64,000 bases of DNA from Phaeotremella fagi (Eukaryota; Basidiomycota; Tremellomycetes; Tremellales; Phaeotremellaceae), in the NCBI GenBank assembly GCA_001599715.1, contig BCHU01000003.1, positions 1-64,000 of the forward strand. The letters run 5' to 3'. Both the position numbers and the translations under genes were made by a program. The notes beneath the pieces were generated by a model. That model saw only the letters and a list, made by a program, of their open reading frames with translations. It did no database searches and had not been told where the DNA came from. Below, one piece after another: positions 43,661 through 55,264 of the stretch; the first letter of the stretch is position 1, and each line of letters starts with the position of its first letter.

Positions 43661-45461
43661 ATGTCTACCTCTATCTCTTCCGAATTCGATATCCCTGCTA
43701 GACCAAGTAACGTCGGTATTCTTGGTTTAGAGATGTATTTCCCCAAGAGGGTAGGTGGTCCTTTTGTGTCTTCCATCGCATCTCTATCGTGCACTAACAC
43801 ACCCAGTGTATCTCTGAAGACGCCCTTGAAGACTTTGACGGTGTCGCCAAGGGAAAATACACCATTGGTTTAGGTCAAAAATTCATGGCTTTCACCGATG
43901 ACAAGTGAGTAGTTCGTTTTGATTTCAACTGACACAACCTAGGGAGGACATCAACTCCGTAGCTCTCACCACAGTCTCCTCCCTCCTCTCGAAATACAAC
44001 ATCGACCCTAAATCAATTGGTCGTCTCGACGTCGGAACCGAAACCCTTATCGATAAATCCAAAGCAACCAAAACCCTGCTCATGAACCTCTTCGCTGAAT
44101 CAGGTAACCACGATATCGAGGGTATCGACAACAAGAACGCCTGTTACGGTTCCACAGCAGCTCTGTTCAATTGTGTCAACTGGATCCAATCTGAATCTTG
44201 GGATGGTAGAAACGCTATTGTTTTCTGTGGTGATATCGCTATTTACAAGGAGGGAAGTGCCAGACCTGTCGGTGGGATGGGTGCTTGTGCCATGTTGATT
44301 GGTCCAGATGCTCCTTTGGTCATCGAACGTGAGTTGGGATATGTTTCTCGGGCTGATACGTAGCCGTTCACGGTACATACATTGCCAACACTTGGGATTT
44401 CTATAAACCAGATCTTTCAGCTGAATACGTGAGTGAATGATTGATCTACGAACTGACGTCGTAGCCAACCGTCGACGGTCCATGGACAATCGTAGCTTAC
44501 CTCGGAGCTTTGGACGCAGCATACACCTCTTACGTTGAAAAATCAGCTAAATCAAAAGCCAGAGCTGCCAAAAAACTCTCCCTCGCCAATGTATCAGCCG
44601 CAGTCTCAGAAGTCGCTTCATCAGTCGTTGGTGAAGTCACCAAATTGGTCAATGGAAATGGTACCAACGGACACGCCGAGGTTCAACCTGAATCTGGTAT
44701 CGCTGAATTCGACTATGTCTGTCTCCACAGTCCATACGGTAAATTGGTTCAAAAAGGTCACGCAAGAATGTTCTACAACGTGAGTAGCGACTTTTATTCA
44801 TGAATCAATCTAACAATTCAAAAATAGGACTACATCCGTAACCCATCTCATCCATCTTTCGCCAACGTTCCATCAACCATCAACACCGATAAAACTAAAA
44901 CCTACACTGATAAAGTTGTTGAGAAGACTTTCTTGGGTGTTGCAGCTGCTCATTATGATTCTGCCATCGTTCCAGGAACAGATTGTGTCAAGAGATGCGG
45001 TAACATGTACACTGCTAGTTTGTACGGTGCTCTAGCCAGTGTTTTGGCTAGTGCCCCAGAGGGTCTTCAGGTAAGTCATGGATGTTTTGGGATGCCTTCT
45101 GATCCCACATAGACCGGTAAACGAATCGGAATGTACGCTTTCGGGTCTGGATGTGCTGCTTCATTCTACGCTTTGAGAGTCAACGGATCAACTAAAGATA
45201 TCGCTACCAAACTTCAACTTAAAGAGAGATTAGCTTCAATGGACGTCGTCCCATGTGAAGACTATGTTACAGCTCTCAAGGTGGGTCACACCCGGTATCA
45301 ATTACATTCGTTGACTGACCCAAACTACCTAGCTTCGTGAGGATAACCATAACGCTGTTAAATACAGTCCACAAGGATCATTAGACAACATCTGGCCCGG
45401 AAGTTACTACCTCGAAGGAGTTGATGAACTCTACAGAAGAACTTATTTGACCAAGGCGTAA
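43661..45461 (+). CDS. ERG13: HMG-CoA synthase
   Basis: Condenses acetyl-CoA and acetoacetyl-CoA to HMG-CoA, the second step of the mevalonate/ergosterol pathway. [20 protein letters not shown], then [20 protein letters not shown], starts the protein. [20 protein letters not shown] contains the catalytic Cys, and [20 protein letters not shown] the active-site His region. [20 protein letters not shown] and [19 protein letters not shown] are conserved C-terminal motifs. Between [20 protein letters not shown] and FDYVCLHSP there is an Ala/Ser/Gly-rich stretch of roughly 50 residues ([34 protein letters not shown]) longer than in the yeast enzyme. Six or seven introns; complete. Confidence 0.96.
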
Positions 45462-46295
45462 GATGTTGGTTTGTTTAGATTCCTTTCGTTTCTTTTCTTA
45501 TCCCTTTATCGTTCGGTTTTGACTGTCTAATTTCAATTTAATATCATTAGTTGATTGCATGATTGCATTGCATAGTCGTATATACCCTTTATACTAAACT
45601 ATAAAATTATATGTTATATGCATACAAATTGATTTTGTTCTATTACTGTATTTGATGTTGCCACTGCGAGGTTGAATGACGATCACAACAATGTACATAC
45701 AGTGAGAGTAGATAGATCTCTTTCTTACTCTTATCATTGTTCATATATATCTTATAACACTCCCTCTCCTTATCATCTTCATCTGTCCAACACTCTCCCA
45801 CATAGACAGATACAATATCGAACGTGTCATACAAAAACTACGTAGATAAATCCTTTGTAAACTAAATTCAAACTAGTAACAAACCACACGTTCGTCAAAA
45901 CACTCTCCGCCCATCAGTAAAATTTGAATTCAGTCTCAGCATCAACACAACACAACGTAACACAAAAGTTTTAATCATCACTTGTTTGATTCCCAATCCA
46001 ACTTCCTGGTGTATACTGTTTGTCATTTCCACGAATCCATACCTGTCAACAATTCAAACGATCCACTTGGTACAACTTATCACGTTCAATCTTTCATTCT
46101 CAAATTTATATGTTGATTACCTTCTGGTATTGATTGACGTTATGACGCTTGTTAAAGTGACTTTATTAGGGGTGAGTACGGGCTATGAATTCAATACTGA
46201 CAAAACGCAGATTGATCATTTACAACATTAGAACTAATCGTACGTCCAGATCCATCTTTCCTTTCAAACCAGATCTCTAATACCAAAGTTAGTCA
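45462..46295. promoter_or_regulatory. Intergenic and KCS1 leader
   Basis: AT-rich terminator region of HMG-CoA synthase, then the KCS1 promoter and 5' UTR. A leader intron (46172-46210) and an upstream small frame are described separately. No other gene supported. Confidence 0.45.
46142..46231 (+). promoter_or_regulatory. Putative upstream ORF with a leader intron, before KCS1
   Basis: ATG at 46142 opens a short frame ending TAG at 46231, 64 bp before the KCS1 start. It contains a canonical 39 bp intron (GTGAGT at 46172, CAG ending at 46210). Because 39 is divisible by three, both spliced (MTLVKVTLLGIDHLQH) and unspliced messages keep the frame and the same stop. It could dampen KCS1 translation. 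Speculative. Confidence 0.35.
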
Positions 46296-49200
46296 ATGCC
46301 GAGTCCTTCACCCACACCTTTCCCCAGAAATGATTCTTCAAGTTCAGCTCCACTCACGACCAATCCAATTTCCATCCCCTCGAACCGATCCTCTTCACCT
46401 AGATTACCACGAGCCAAAGCAAAAGGTAAGGAGAAAGAACGAGATCGACCAAGTTTCGTTAGAGAGGTTGGAAGTGCGACTATATCTTTGAGACAGAGTG
46501 CTGTGGAACAGTTGGTCAGTGAAGATGAAGATTCTATGGATTTACCTAGGGCTGGTTCAGGATCTGGATCAGTTTCTAGATCGAGATCCTCAAGAATCCA
46601 ACAAATAGATACAAACCCTAATCCTGGGTCCTCCAACCCAGCTAAAACCGGTTTACTACCTTCACCGTTTTCAAGAGTTTCATCCAATGCACCAGATCCA
46701 ATCGATGAGAACGAAACGACTTCTCCTACGACCATACTCCAACCCCGACCTAAACCCTATCATTCCAAACGAATCAGAAGTAATTCAATGCTACTCCCCC
46801 AACACCCCCTCAATCAAAATGAAAGATCCTTCTTCCTCCCCCATTACTCTCTGGATCAAAAATTCTCTAAAGGCGGTAAAAGTCCAGGTGAATCACCCAA
46901 CGGCTCAGGGATAACCCGATTAGATCTAGAATTGGGATTAGGCAATTCGTTCGATCTATCATTTGGCGAAGCGATGAGAACCGGTCAAGTGTCCCGAGAG
47001 ATTTCGTTGCCCAGAGAAGCTTTACGGGCTTTGAACGAAGTCAAGGAGAACTCGGATTTACGGGGTAGTGGGAATAAAAATGGTAGGAAGGGGAGTATGG
47101 GGATGGGTTTGTTTCGTGAATCAAGAAAAGTTTCGACTACCGGTGGAAAATCTGATCGAAACGATACTATAGACGAAGAGATTATTTCTTCACCTGCACG
47201 ACGTAAGTCAGGTGGTAAATCTAATTTGGAAGGGGATATCGTTTCTAGTCCTCTCCGTCGGTCGACGATTAAAGGTGATTCACCGTCACCTACCAAATCA
47301 CGCCGATCTTCGCATCCTATCTTATCACTCGATACGTTTGGTACCAGCACGAGCACAGATTGGAGTTCAGAATCCGAGTCTGAATCTGAATCTGAGTCTG
47401 GATCTGACTTATCAGACGGATCCATAAAATCAACCGCATCAACTTCGTCAGCTGAATCTGAACGTCTACGAGTTCCACTTGAAAGATTTAACCATGCTGT
47501 CGGAGGTCATTCGAGTATTTACAAATTCACCCATCGAATCCTGTGTAAACCATTGGTTAGCCATGAGAATCTGTTCTACGAGGAGGTCGAGAAACTCGCT
47601 CCTGCTTTGTTATCGTTTATCCCGAAATATCTCGGTGTCATGTTGGTCAACTATCGTAAACAGCAACAACAATCTTTTGGGAGTGGATTCATCGAAGGTG
47701 AAGGTGAAACTGTTGGTGAAGATTCGGTTGAAATGAGTCCTGGATCTTCGCATCCTACTACACCATCTGTTCGACCTGGATTACATAAATCCGCAACGAG
47801 TTATACGAGTCAACAAGAGATTCCAGAGGTTGCTTTGGATTTCAATCGACATGTAGTTCCAGATTGGTTATTCAGAGATCGAGAAGAGAGGGGTAGAAGT
47901 AGCGAAGATAGAAATACTCATCGGACACTTCGACCTTCGTCCGCTAGATCACAAGAGTTTCATGGGATCCATCAAAAGGACAGAGATCCATCACCTGGAT
48001 CGTCGTACGGTCGATCAAGTTATTTGTCCAGTTCCCCTGGGTTCAGGATGGGTAATTCCTCACCTGCAGTTGATGTACCAGCTTCAATAAGAGAACATGA
48101 ACATGAAGAACCATCAACCCCCGCGCCTTCCCCTTCACCAAGACAAATTGGACTTCATCACACGATCTCATCGCCTTCTTTCCCACATAGGAAATTGGAT
48201 GGGACTTGGTCAGAAACGAAAAGTGGTTATTCGACTCCACAATTTGGTGGGACGGGTTCGACGACTGTAAATACTAAACTTAAGGATCACGTTTTTAACA
48301 CTATCTTGAAGAGGTTGAAGAAACGGGGTCTACATCCTCATAGACATGACGAGGATGCTGACGATGAAACTGAAGTTGACAACGACGTTGACGAGGATAA
48401 TCATCGATTCGAAAACGGTACATCCGAGGGACATGGTCGGACAAACAGTGGTGAAAGGAAAGATAGATGTGGACATAAGAAACGTGAATCAAAGAACAAG
48501 GATGTACGAAGGACGCAAAGTGATGTCCATCTTGATGAGAAACGGGAGAGCAGACGTCAAAGTCGAAACTCGTTAACAAGGGAACGCGAGGAATCACCCG
48601 AACCTGGAGTTTTCTCTTTTGAAGATGACGAGAGTGGATTGACTATGAGGAGTAGAAACAAGTTGGGTGGGATTCAACCTTTATCGAAAGTCGAATCTCC
48701 GACTCCTACACCTTCCGTGTATGATACCAAAGAATTGAAGAGTACTCTTCCGGAAACGGAGGCAACTCTGGAGGAACCACTGACATTGGTACCTACCGCC
48801 CCGTCAACACCTAATCCAATCAACGGGAATGACACTAGATCGGAATTGTTCATTTTTATGGAAGACCTAACTGGTAGACTTAAACATCCTTGTGTACTTG
48901 ATTTGAAAATGGGGACGAGACAATATGGTTATGACGCTACTCCACTCAAGAAACGTAGTCAAAGGAAGAAATGTGATGCGACTACGAGTAGGACTTTGGG
49001 TGTTCGGATGTGTGGAATGCAGGTAGGTCGTGGGGTTTAATGAGTTGCTGATAATTAGGTATACAACACTGTTCAAGGGACTTTTGACTCGATCAACAAA
49101 TATCGTGGACGTGAAGTCAAGACTGAAGAGTTTTCGGATATTCTTCAGAAATTCCTTGATTCAGGTGAACATCTCTTGATTCAACATATCCCGATGATCA

Positions 49201-49850
49201 TTCAGAAATTGCATAATCTTGCTGGTATCATCTACGGATTGAAGGGGTTCAGGTTCTACGGATGTAGTTTGTTGTTGATTTATGATGGTGACAAAGAAGT
49301 TCAAGATAGTTTCTTGGAAGCGATCAAGAATCCATCTGGTGACGGTGGTCACCTTGAAGAGATTCAGGAAGAAACATCATCTGGTCGCAGATCATCTACT
49401 GGCGGTAGTGGTGGTCGACGAAGTCGAAGTGCCGACGTTCAACGTCCCCACCAACCAACCCAAAACCAAACCCAAAAAACGAGACATCAACAACATCTCC
49501 ATCGACTCGCCACAGCCAAAAAACGTGGTGAGATCAATCTCAAAATAGTAGATTTCGCGCATACAACCACCGGATCAGATTTCATCCTTCCTCCACCGAC
49601 CTACAAAGATCCAGAAGATCTAGGTAAAGCTTATCACTCCCTCATCGACCCGGAAACTTCAAAACCTATAGCCAGATATCCACCGAAACACGGTAGTTCA
49701 CCTGATATGGGGTTTATTTATGGGATCAAGAGTGTTAGTCGGACTTTACGGGGGATTTATGAAGCTCAGGGGGGTGAGGAGGAGTTGGTGGGTGATGAGG
49801 TTTTTGAAAGGATTTTTGAAGGGTTTGAATTGGGTGAGCTGTCTACGTAG
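46296..49850 (+). CDS. KCS1: Inositol hexakisphosphate kinase KCS1
   Basis: Makes inositol pyrophosphates (IP7) that signal phosphate and metabolic state. Two exons (46296-49022, 49059-49850) with a 36 bp intron give 1172 residues. The first 400 are disordered and Ser-rich with an SESESESES run. LERFNHAVGGHSSIYKFTHR begins the kinase domain. A long insert of about 330 residues separates it from FIFMEDLTGRLKHPCVLDLK, then MGTRQYG, the P-x-x-x-D-x-K-M-G substrate motif. FRFYGCSLLLIYDGDKEVQD and INLKIVDFAHTT are the later catalytic motifs. DMGFIYGIKSVSRTLRGIYE ends the domain. Complete. Confidence 0.95.
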
Positions 49851-50145
49851 GAGTGATGCATTGCATTTATAGTGTCTCTGTGGTACACCACCACACCACC
49901 CCCACCCACGGTCATACCCGATCGGTCGACGGAGCAAATCAAACAGCACACGTCTAATGTTGAATAAGCAGATGGTTGACTTTTACATCTAAAGATTTGT
50001 TACAATTTGTACTCAGAAACGTCTATCAACGACATTGTATATAGCTTCAAGGGAGCAAACAGAAACATAGACAACGAGTCAGAACACAAAACCTCCACTT
50101 AAACGCACACCAAGCTCCAAATCAGATTGATAGCAACCCAACACA
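49851..50145. other. Intergenic
   Basis: Terminator of KCS1 and promoter of the next MFS gene; nothing recognised. Confidence 0.4.
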
Positions 50146-52520
50146 ATGTCAGCAATCGTCATCTCCCACGCTCTCCCCTCAGAACGCGAGAGACTCCTCC
50201 GTGGAGGGGAAGACGAAGAGATCTCATCTGACGAAGTAGAAGGGAGAAATTACGGATCGACAATAACCATCAACACTTCTCCGCCTGTTCCCAATCGACC
50301 GGATGCTGAGGAGAGGATAGTGGAACCGCTGAAATACAGTATTTCGAAATTACGGTTCATCATCGTTCTGTACGTCTACTCTTTCTCTTGGCGTTGGTCT
50401 GCGTATTGATAGAACACGTAGAGCTGGGATTTGGTCTAGTAATTTCGTTTTCGCTTTTCAGAGTACGGCAATACCGACTCTTGCACCTTCGATATCGTCT
50501 TCGTATGTCCAAGTCCGTTCCTCGTGTTTTGAGCAAGAGAGCTAATATAGCCAGGTTTAATCATGCTGAACTAGCTGCGTTCTTGGGCTCAATCTTTACA
50601 TTAGCTAATACGGCTGGTAAGACTTTCCAAAGTGATCTGGCAAAATCGTTGCTGAATAAACTCTAGGTATCCCAGTTTACGGAGTGTTTATGGATATATT
50701 AGGACGGAAATTTGCCATGGTGACTGCATGTACTTTCTTCGGTATGTTTCAAGTCCACATCATTGGCGAAATGTTAATAGAGTTTAGGGGTTGGGACTGT
50801 TTTCTGTGCAATCTCGAAATCAATGTATTGGTTAATAGCCTCGAGAGCTTTTGCAGGTGTAAGTGAAGCGTTTTCAACGGTCAACTGAACCCCTTAGCTC
50901 GGTGGTGGTGGATTGTTAACGGTTTCCGCTGTGATATGTACTGATCTAGTACCTATGCGAGATAGAGGTCATTATCAGGGTATGTCTTCTCGACCAAGAT
51001 CAGGTCTTAGCTTATACATCCTCAGGTATTATGATGACGATCTTCGGTGCTGGGGTAATGCTAGGTGGACCATTATCAGGATGGTTAGCCGATCATCACG
51101 GTTGGCCATGGGCTTTCTGGGTTCAAGTGAGCCCGAATCCTATAACCCGCCTCTATCAACTAACAAACCCAGATCCCAATAATAATAATCTGTATAATCG
51201 TGGTAACCCTCTTCCTACCCGAACCATCAATCCCACCGACCCATCGAACCCTGCTCTCCGGTCTAGCATCGTTAGATTGGGCGGGTACCCTCCTCCTCCT
51301 CTCCTCAGTCTCAACCCTAATAATGGGTTTAAGTTTTCATACCTCTTACCTCAGACCTTGGTCTGATCCTTTAGTCTATGGGCTATTGATAGCGGCGTTA
51401 ATCGGGAGTATGGTGTTTATATTCGTTGAAGGGAGGGTTGAACGACCTTTGATCCCACTCAGTCTGTTTAGGGATAGACAACTGGTTGCTATTTATTCAA
51501 CTAATTTCTTTTTGGCGGTGGTATCGTCAGCTTTCGTAAGTGGCTCTCTTGTTTTTGTACTGTAACTGACTCCCAATTAAATAGGGTTTCCAAATGTAAA
51601 TCAACTCATTTCTGTCAATTGGCCTATGATCATAGTACTAACCACCCCAGCCCGTTCTATTTCGCAGTTGTCCTAAACGCATCCACAGCAGTTGGGGGAG
51701 CCATAATCTCTCTCTCAGGTGGATTAGGTAATTCTATAGGCTCAGTCTTAGCCGGGTAGTGAGTACCCTCTCACCTATCACCAGCAACAGGAATTTCTTC
51801 TGATAGAATATATAGTCACATCCGTCATGGTGGATCATACAAGATCCTAGGAGTTCTCGCTTTAATACCAGCCTCAGCAGGATCCATCGCTGCGTCGTTC
51901 TGGACTCCGTCATGGCCTTGGTGGAGTTATTACGCTACTTGTTTCCCACCTGTTTTGGGGTATTCGATCTTCCTCTGTGTGGGGTTGAGTGAGTTGAGAC
52001 TATAGACTTATGACTGATATGATAGTTGCTCTGATCTCATCGGTCGACAGTAAAACTATGGTAAGTAATCCAATTAGGTCCAACTAACCTACGTCAGCCA
52101 AAAGCAACAGCCTTACTCTACACTACAAGATCCCTAGGTGGAACACTGGGAGTGTCAATCGGCGCCTCAGTCCAAATAGGATCCCTAGCCACCAACCTCC
52201 GAAAAGCCCTAACAGCCCTAGGAGAACCAGAAGAGATAGACGAAGTCGTAACCGCCATCCTGCATTCTAAAGCTGCCATCCATCTCCTACCCAAAGAACT
52301 TGAGACGGTAGCCATCAAAGCTTACGCCCAGAGTCTATCGACCGTTTGGTGGTATTTGGGTTTCGTGGCTTTGGTGACTATCTTTTGTGGGATGGGGATA
52401 CGGGAGAACGTTTTACCGGAGAAGAAGAAGATTAAGAGGAGGGTTAAGGGGGCTAGAGGGAGGGCTGTGGGGGAGAGTGAGGGTTTGGTGGATAATGTTA
52501 TTGGGGAGGGGTCTGGGTAA
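50146..52520 (+). CDS. MFS transporter, DHA2 type (vacuolar/multidrug)
   Basis: Fourteen-helix type proton antiporter. The N-tail MSAIVISHALPSERERLLRG holds dileucine-like signals seen in vacuolar transporters. After several introns: STAIPTLAPSISSS, FNHAELAAFLGSIFTLANTA, IPVYGVFMDILGRKFAMVTA (loop signature), GGGGLLTVSAVICTDLVPMR, then DRGHYQG, the motif C region MMTIFGAGVMLGGPLSGWLA, and DHHGWPWAFWVQIPIIIICI. The C-terminal half includes YKILGVLALIPASAGSIAAS, then ATALLYTTRSLGGTLGVSIG. Resembles the Vba-like basic amino acid/drug group, substrate uncertain. About nine introns; complete, ending VDNVIGEGSG. Confidence 0.88.
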
Positions 52521-52692
52521 GGGGAGAGTGATGGAAAAGCACAGATGATACTTGATGCTATATTTCATAGACCACTTCAATTCATTGATTCATTCTTTCA
52601 TTTGAGTTTACTTGATTTAATGCTAACTATGATTTGACGTCTGTCTTCAAAACTCCATCATCAAAGGGATGAGAATAAGTCCCCAACCGGAC

Positions 52693-53330
52693 CTATCGGT
52701 GTGCACCACCACTAGGACCTGAACCGTGGACATCACCACCACCTCTACTGAAGTTCTTGTTCATTTTATCGTGGGCGATACCGTCAGTGTGTCTGAGAGT
52801 ACCGTTCTCGAGGATGATTTTCATAGCGGCCCTAGAAAGTCGAGTGTAACGTTAATGTCTGACCTAGAGAGACAAAGGAAGGAAGGAGTTAACACCACTC
52901 ACTCGACAGATTTATCTTTGATAGCCTTATCATCACCGAAGAAAACGTTCTCGATCTCTTGTTTGGAGATTTCACCTAATTGACCGGTGTGGCCTGTTCC
53001 TGATTTGTACTAGTGGGAGTCAGTACTCAGTTCTCGCTCAATAGCAAAGAGGGGGGTCACACGACAAAGGAGTTTTAGGGTTGAGTGATGGTGACGAAAG
53101 AGACATCTACGTACGATAGCAAAAGTCCCGACGAATCTAGCCATGGCAATTGATTTATCCTCTTTCCATTGGTTGTACTGTGATCGTATGTCAATATGAA
53201 AGATCAAGTAAGATGTCATGGTTAGATCACTCACCTCATTGACATCCTCTACGAAAACGATGTATTCGTCTGCATGCTCGTTTGGTCTGTAGATGATAGT
53301 GTTTGTCTTGTCGTTTGCTACTTGGACCAT
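52693..53330 (-). CDS. SBDS N-terminal domain protein, RTC3-like
   Basis: Small protein with the fold of the N-terminal domain of the ribosome-maturation factor SBDS/Sdo1. MVQVANDKTNTIIYRPNEHA, then DEYIVFVEDVNE, leads across an intron to QYNQWKEDKSIAMARFVGTF, and then YKSGTGHTGQLGEISKQEIE and NVFFGDDKAIKDKSVEVA. These match the YIVF/W-K/GxxG pattern of yeast RTC3 and SBDS. The tail is Gly-rich (FSRGGGDVHGSGPSGGAHR). No SBDS C-terminal domains, so it is the RTC3 type, linked to RNA metabolism and stress. Three or four introns. Confidence 0.85.
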
Positions 53331-53368
53331 TGTGGGGTGGTGTTCTAGTTCTTGGGGGTGGTGTTGTA

Positions 53369-53383
53369 GTTGTTGTTGTTGTT
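53369..53383. repeat. (GTT)5 microsatellite
   Basis: Five GTT units in the promoter of the RTC3-like gene. Confidence 0.8.
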
Positions 53384-53605
53384 AAATGTAGTGTAGTGCT
53401 GATGGTTGTTGGTTGAATTGAATAGCACCTACAACACGTTACCGGTTAGTGTCGCTTTATACAGTAAGCGTGGCGATGACGTATGGGTGCGAGGGGGAAT
53501 GGATTAAGTACACGTAATAAATGTGTGGCGGGCAGTAACAGTATCAGCAGTGAGAATACCATCCCAGTCATAGATGTACAAACATAACAACTCCCCAGTA
53601 CACCC

Positions 53606-54817
53606 CTACCAAGGCAACTCCAACGGTCCCTTCTTATCCAATACCTCCTTCCCCAAAACCTCCTCAGCGTTGCCGATCCCGCTAAACAATGTCAGAGAAA
53701 GCAATCCACATCCGAATACCACAGCACTAACCTAGCTCCCACTATATAGCATATTAGCACTAAGATCAAGACAAGAATAGGCCTAATGGGACATGACTCA
53801 CACGGCGCCCAGAATTTCCCACTCATCTCCATGGTGACTGAATCGTAAAACTCAGCGAGGGGTTTAGCAGCTTCGTCAGGAGTGATAGCTGGTCGTCTAC
53901 GTCAGCTCATACTCATACACAAAAGGAAGGCAATGACCCACCNCCCCCGCCTGCGTAGAACTCCTCGAATCCAGCGTTTTTTGTCATTTCTACCATGTCA
54001 GTTGGTCCTTTCACTCCACTAACCTGTTTTAAGGAATCCAGGCTATCTCATGTCAGTACAGATTGACACAGAGTGAAGGAGGGACCCACATGAATCATCA
54101 CCATCGGTACGCCTCTTTCTTTTAGATCTAATGCCAGAAGTCGTCCAATCATGTTAGCAGCGGCTTTTGATCCATGATGACCGAACTGGGGATGTTTAGT
54201 CTTCAGTGCATCGTGTGATCAGTGAGAGGTGACTTACCATCCCTCCACCTTCTGTCTCTGTGCGCAAGGAGATGGAACCACCTTCAGAAGTTAGGAAGAC
54301 TATCTTGGCATATGGAGAAAGAGCTGAGGAGAAGATGCTAGAGGTCAGTGAAGTTCAGGGGTGGACATACAGATTCTCCACGATGAACACCTGTGTTTGC
54401 TTTAATACATTATATCATCATTTCAATAAAAGCTTCACTTACAGGAGCGATCGAACAGATGGTATACATCTTGATTTGATCATCCCAAGAACTTTCACCG
54501 AATTTCTGAATCCACCCAACGTCAAAAACAGAATTTTCAAATCCCATTCAACCACCTACCTCAGGTTTAAGTAACCCAGCAACGATGAAAACACCACCAA
54601 CACTCCGACCTTTCAACCCATCAACAATCTTCTTCCCAACATCTCTATCCAATAAATCGATTCCCTGAATAACGTTGACACCAGTAGGAAGACCTTCGGG
54701 GGATGATCTAACTGTCGCGAAGACGTTTTCTGGACCTATTTTCTGGGCGTAATGGGTGACTAGGGATTGGCCTAGACCTCGGGAGGCTCCTATTATCAGT
54801 ATTGAGGGGGGTGACAT
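53606..54817 (-). CDS. Atypical short-chain dehydrogenase/reductase
   Basis: Rossmann-fold protein. MSPPSILIIGASRGLGQSLV has the G-x3-G-x-G cofactor motif. GKKIVDGLKGRSVGGVFIVA follows, and across four short introns, IFSSALSPYAKIVFLTSEGG and FGHHGSKAAANMIGRLLALD, then LKERGVPMVMIH. The catalytic Lys is present, but the residue four before it, normally Tyr, is His (F-G-H-H-G-S-K), so activity may be lost or altered. The C-terminus reads RPAITPDEAAKPLAEFYDSV and ends EVLDKKGPLELPW. Base 53943 is N in a C-run near an exon edge (after FEEFYAGG), so that junction is uncertain. Divergent from catalase. Confidence 0.75.
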
Positions 54818-55264
54818 TTGGTTGCTACGAGTTGGTGTTGAGTGAGTGGTTCTGTGTGATGAGCGGAAACGATTGGATCTTGGATCTTGGGGCCCCGGGG
54901 AAACGTCACCAATGGTTCTTGATGTTGGGCTTGCATGGTGGTTTATTCACTTGTCTCTGAATCGTGGCCCAGGCTACTTGTCATTACATGCCTCAGTACT
55001 CTATCATCTTCTACAGGACTATGTTATACTCATGCATCCCATCCCACATTACCGTTCACTGTGACTAAATCTATCTGATCGGATGAATAATGAGGGCGCA
55101 CTGAAGTGGAGGGCGCTGGAAGTCACCTTGACCTTGACGTCATACGTCAAAAAGGAAGGAATGGATTGGCTGCGATGGTCAGGAGGTCAAGTTAAGGAGG
55201 TTAAATCGGATCCATCTGTACTACACTTTTACATCCATTCATCGTTTATACACTACAAGTAAAC
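54818..55264. promoter_or_regulatory. Bidirectional promoter, dehydrogenase / catalase
   Basis: About 450 bp between divergent starts. Contains the CRE palindrome described separately. No gene supported. Confidence 0.5.
55135..55149. promoter_or_regulatory. CRE site plus half-site before catalase
   Basis: TGACGTCA, the perfect bZIP (ATF/CREB, fungal Atf1) palindrome, followed directly by TACGTCA, a half-site. It lies 123 bp before the catalase ATG. Atf1-type control of catalase by oxidative stress is known in other fungi; here it is inferred from the motif. Confidence 0.55.

Noticed and set aside
46289..46735. Minus-strand 148-codon frame
   Set aside because: Antisense to the disordered N-terminus of KCS1; repetitive codons keep it open.
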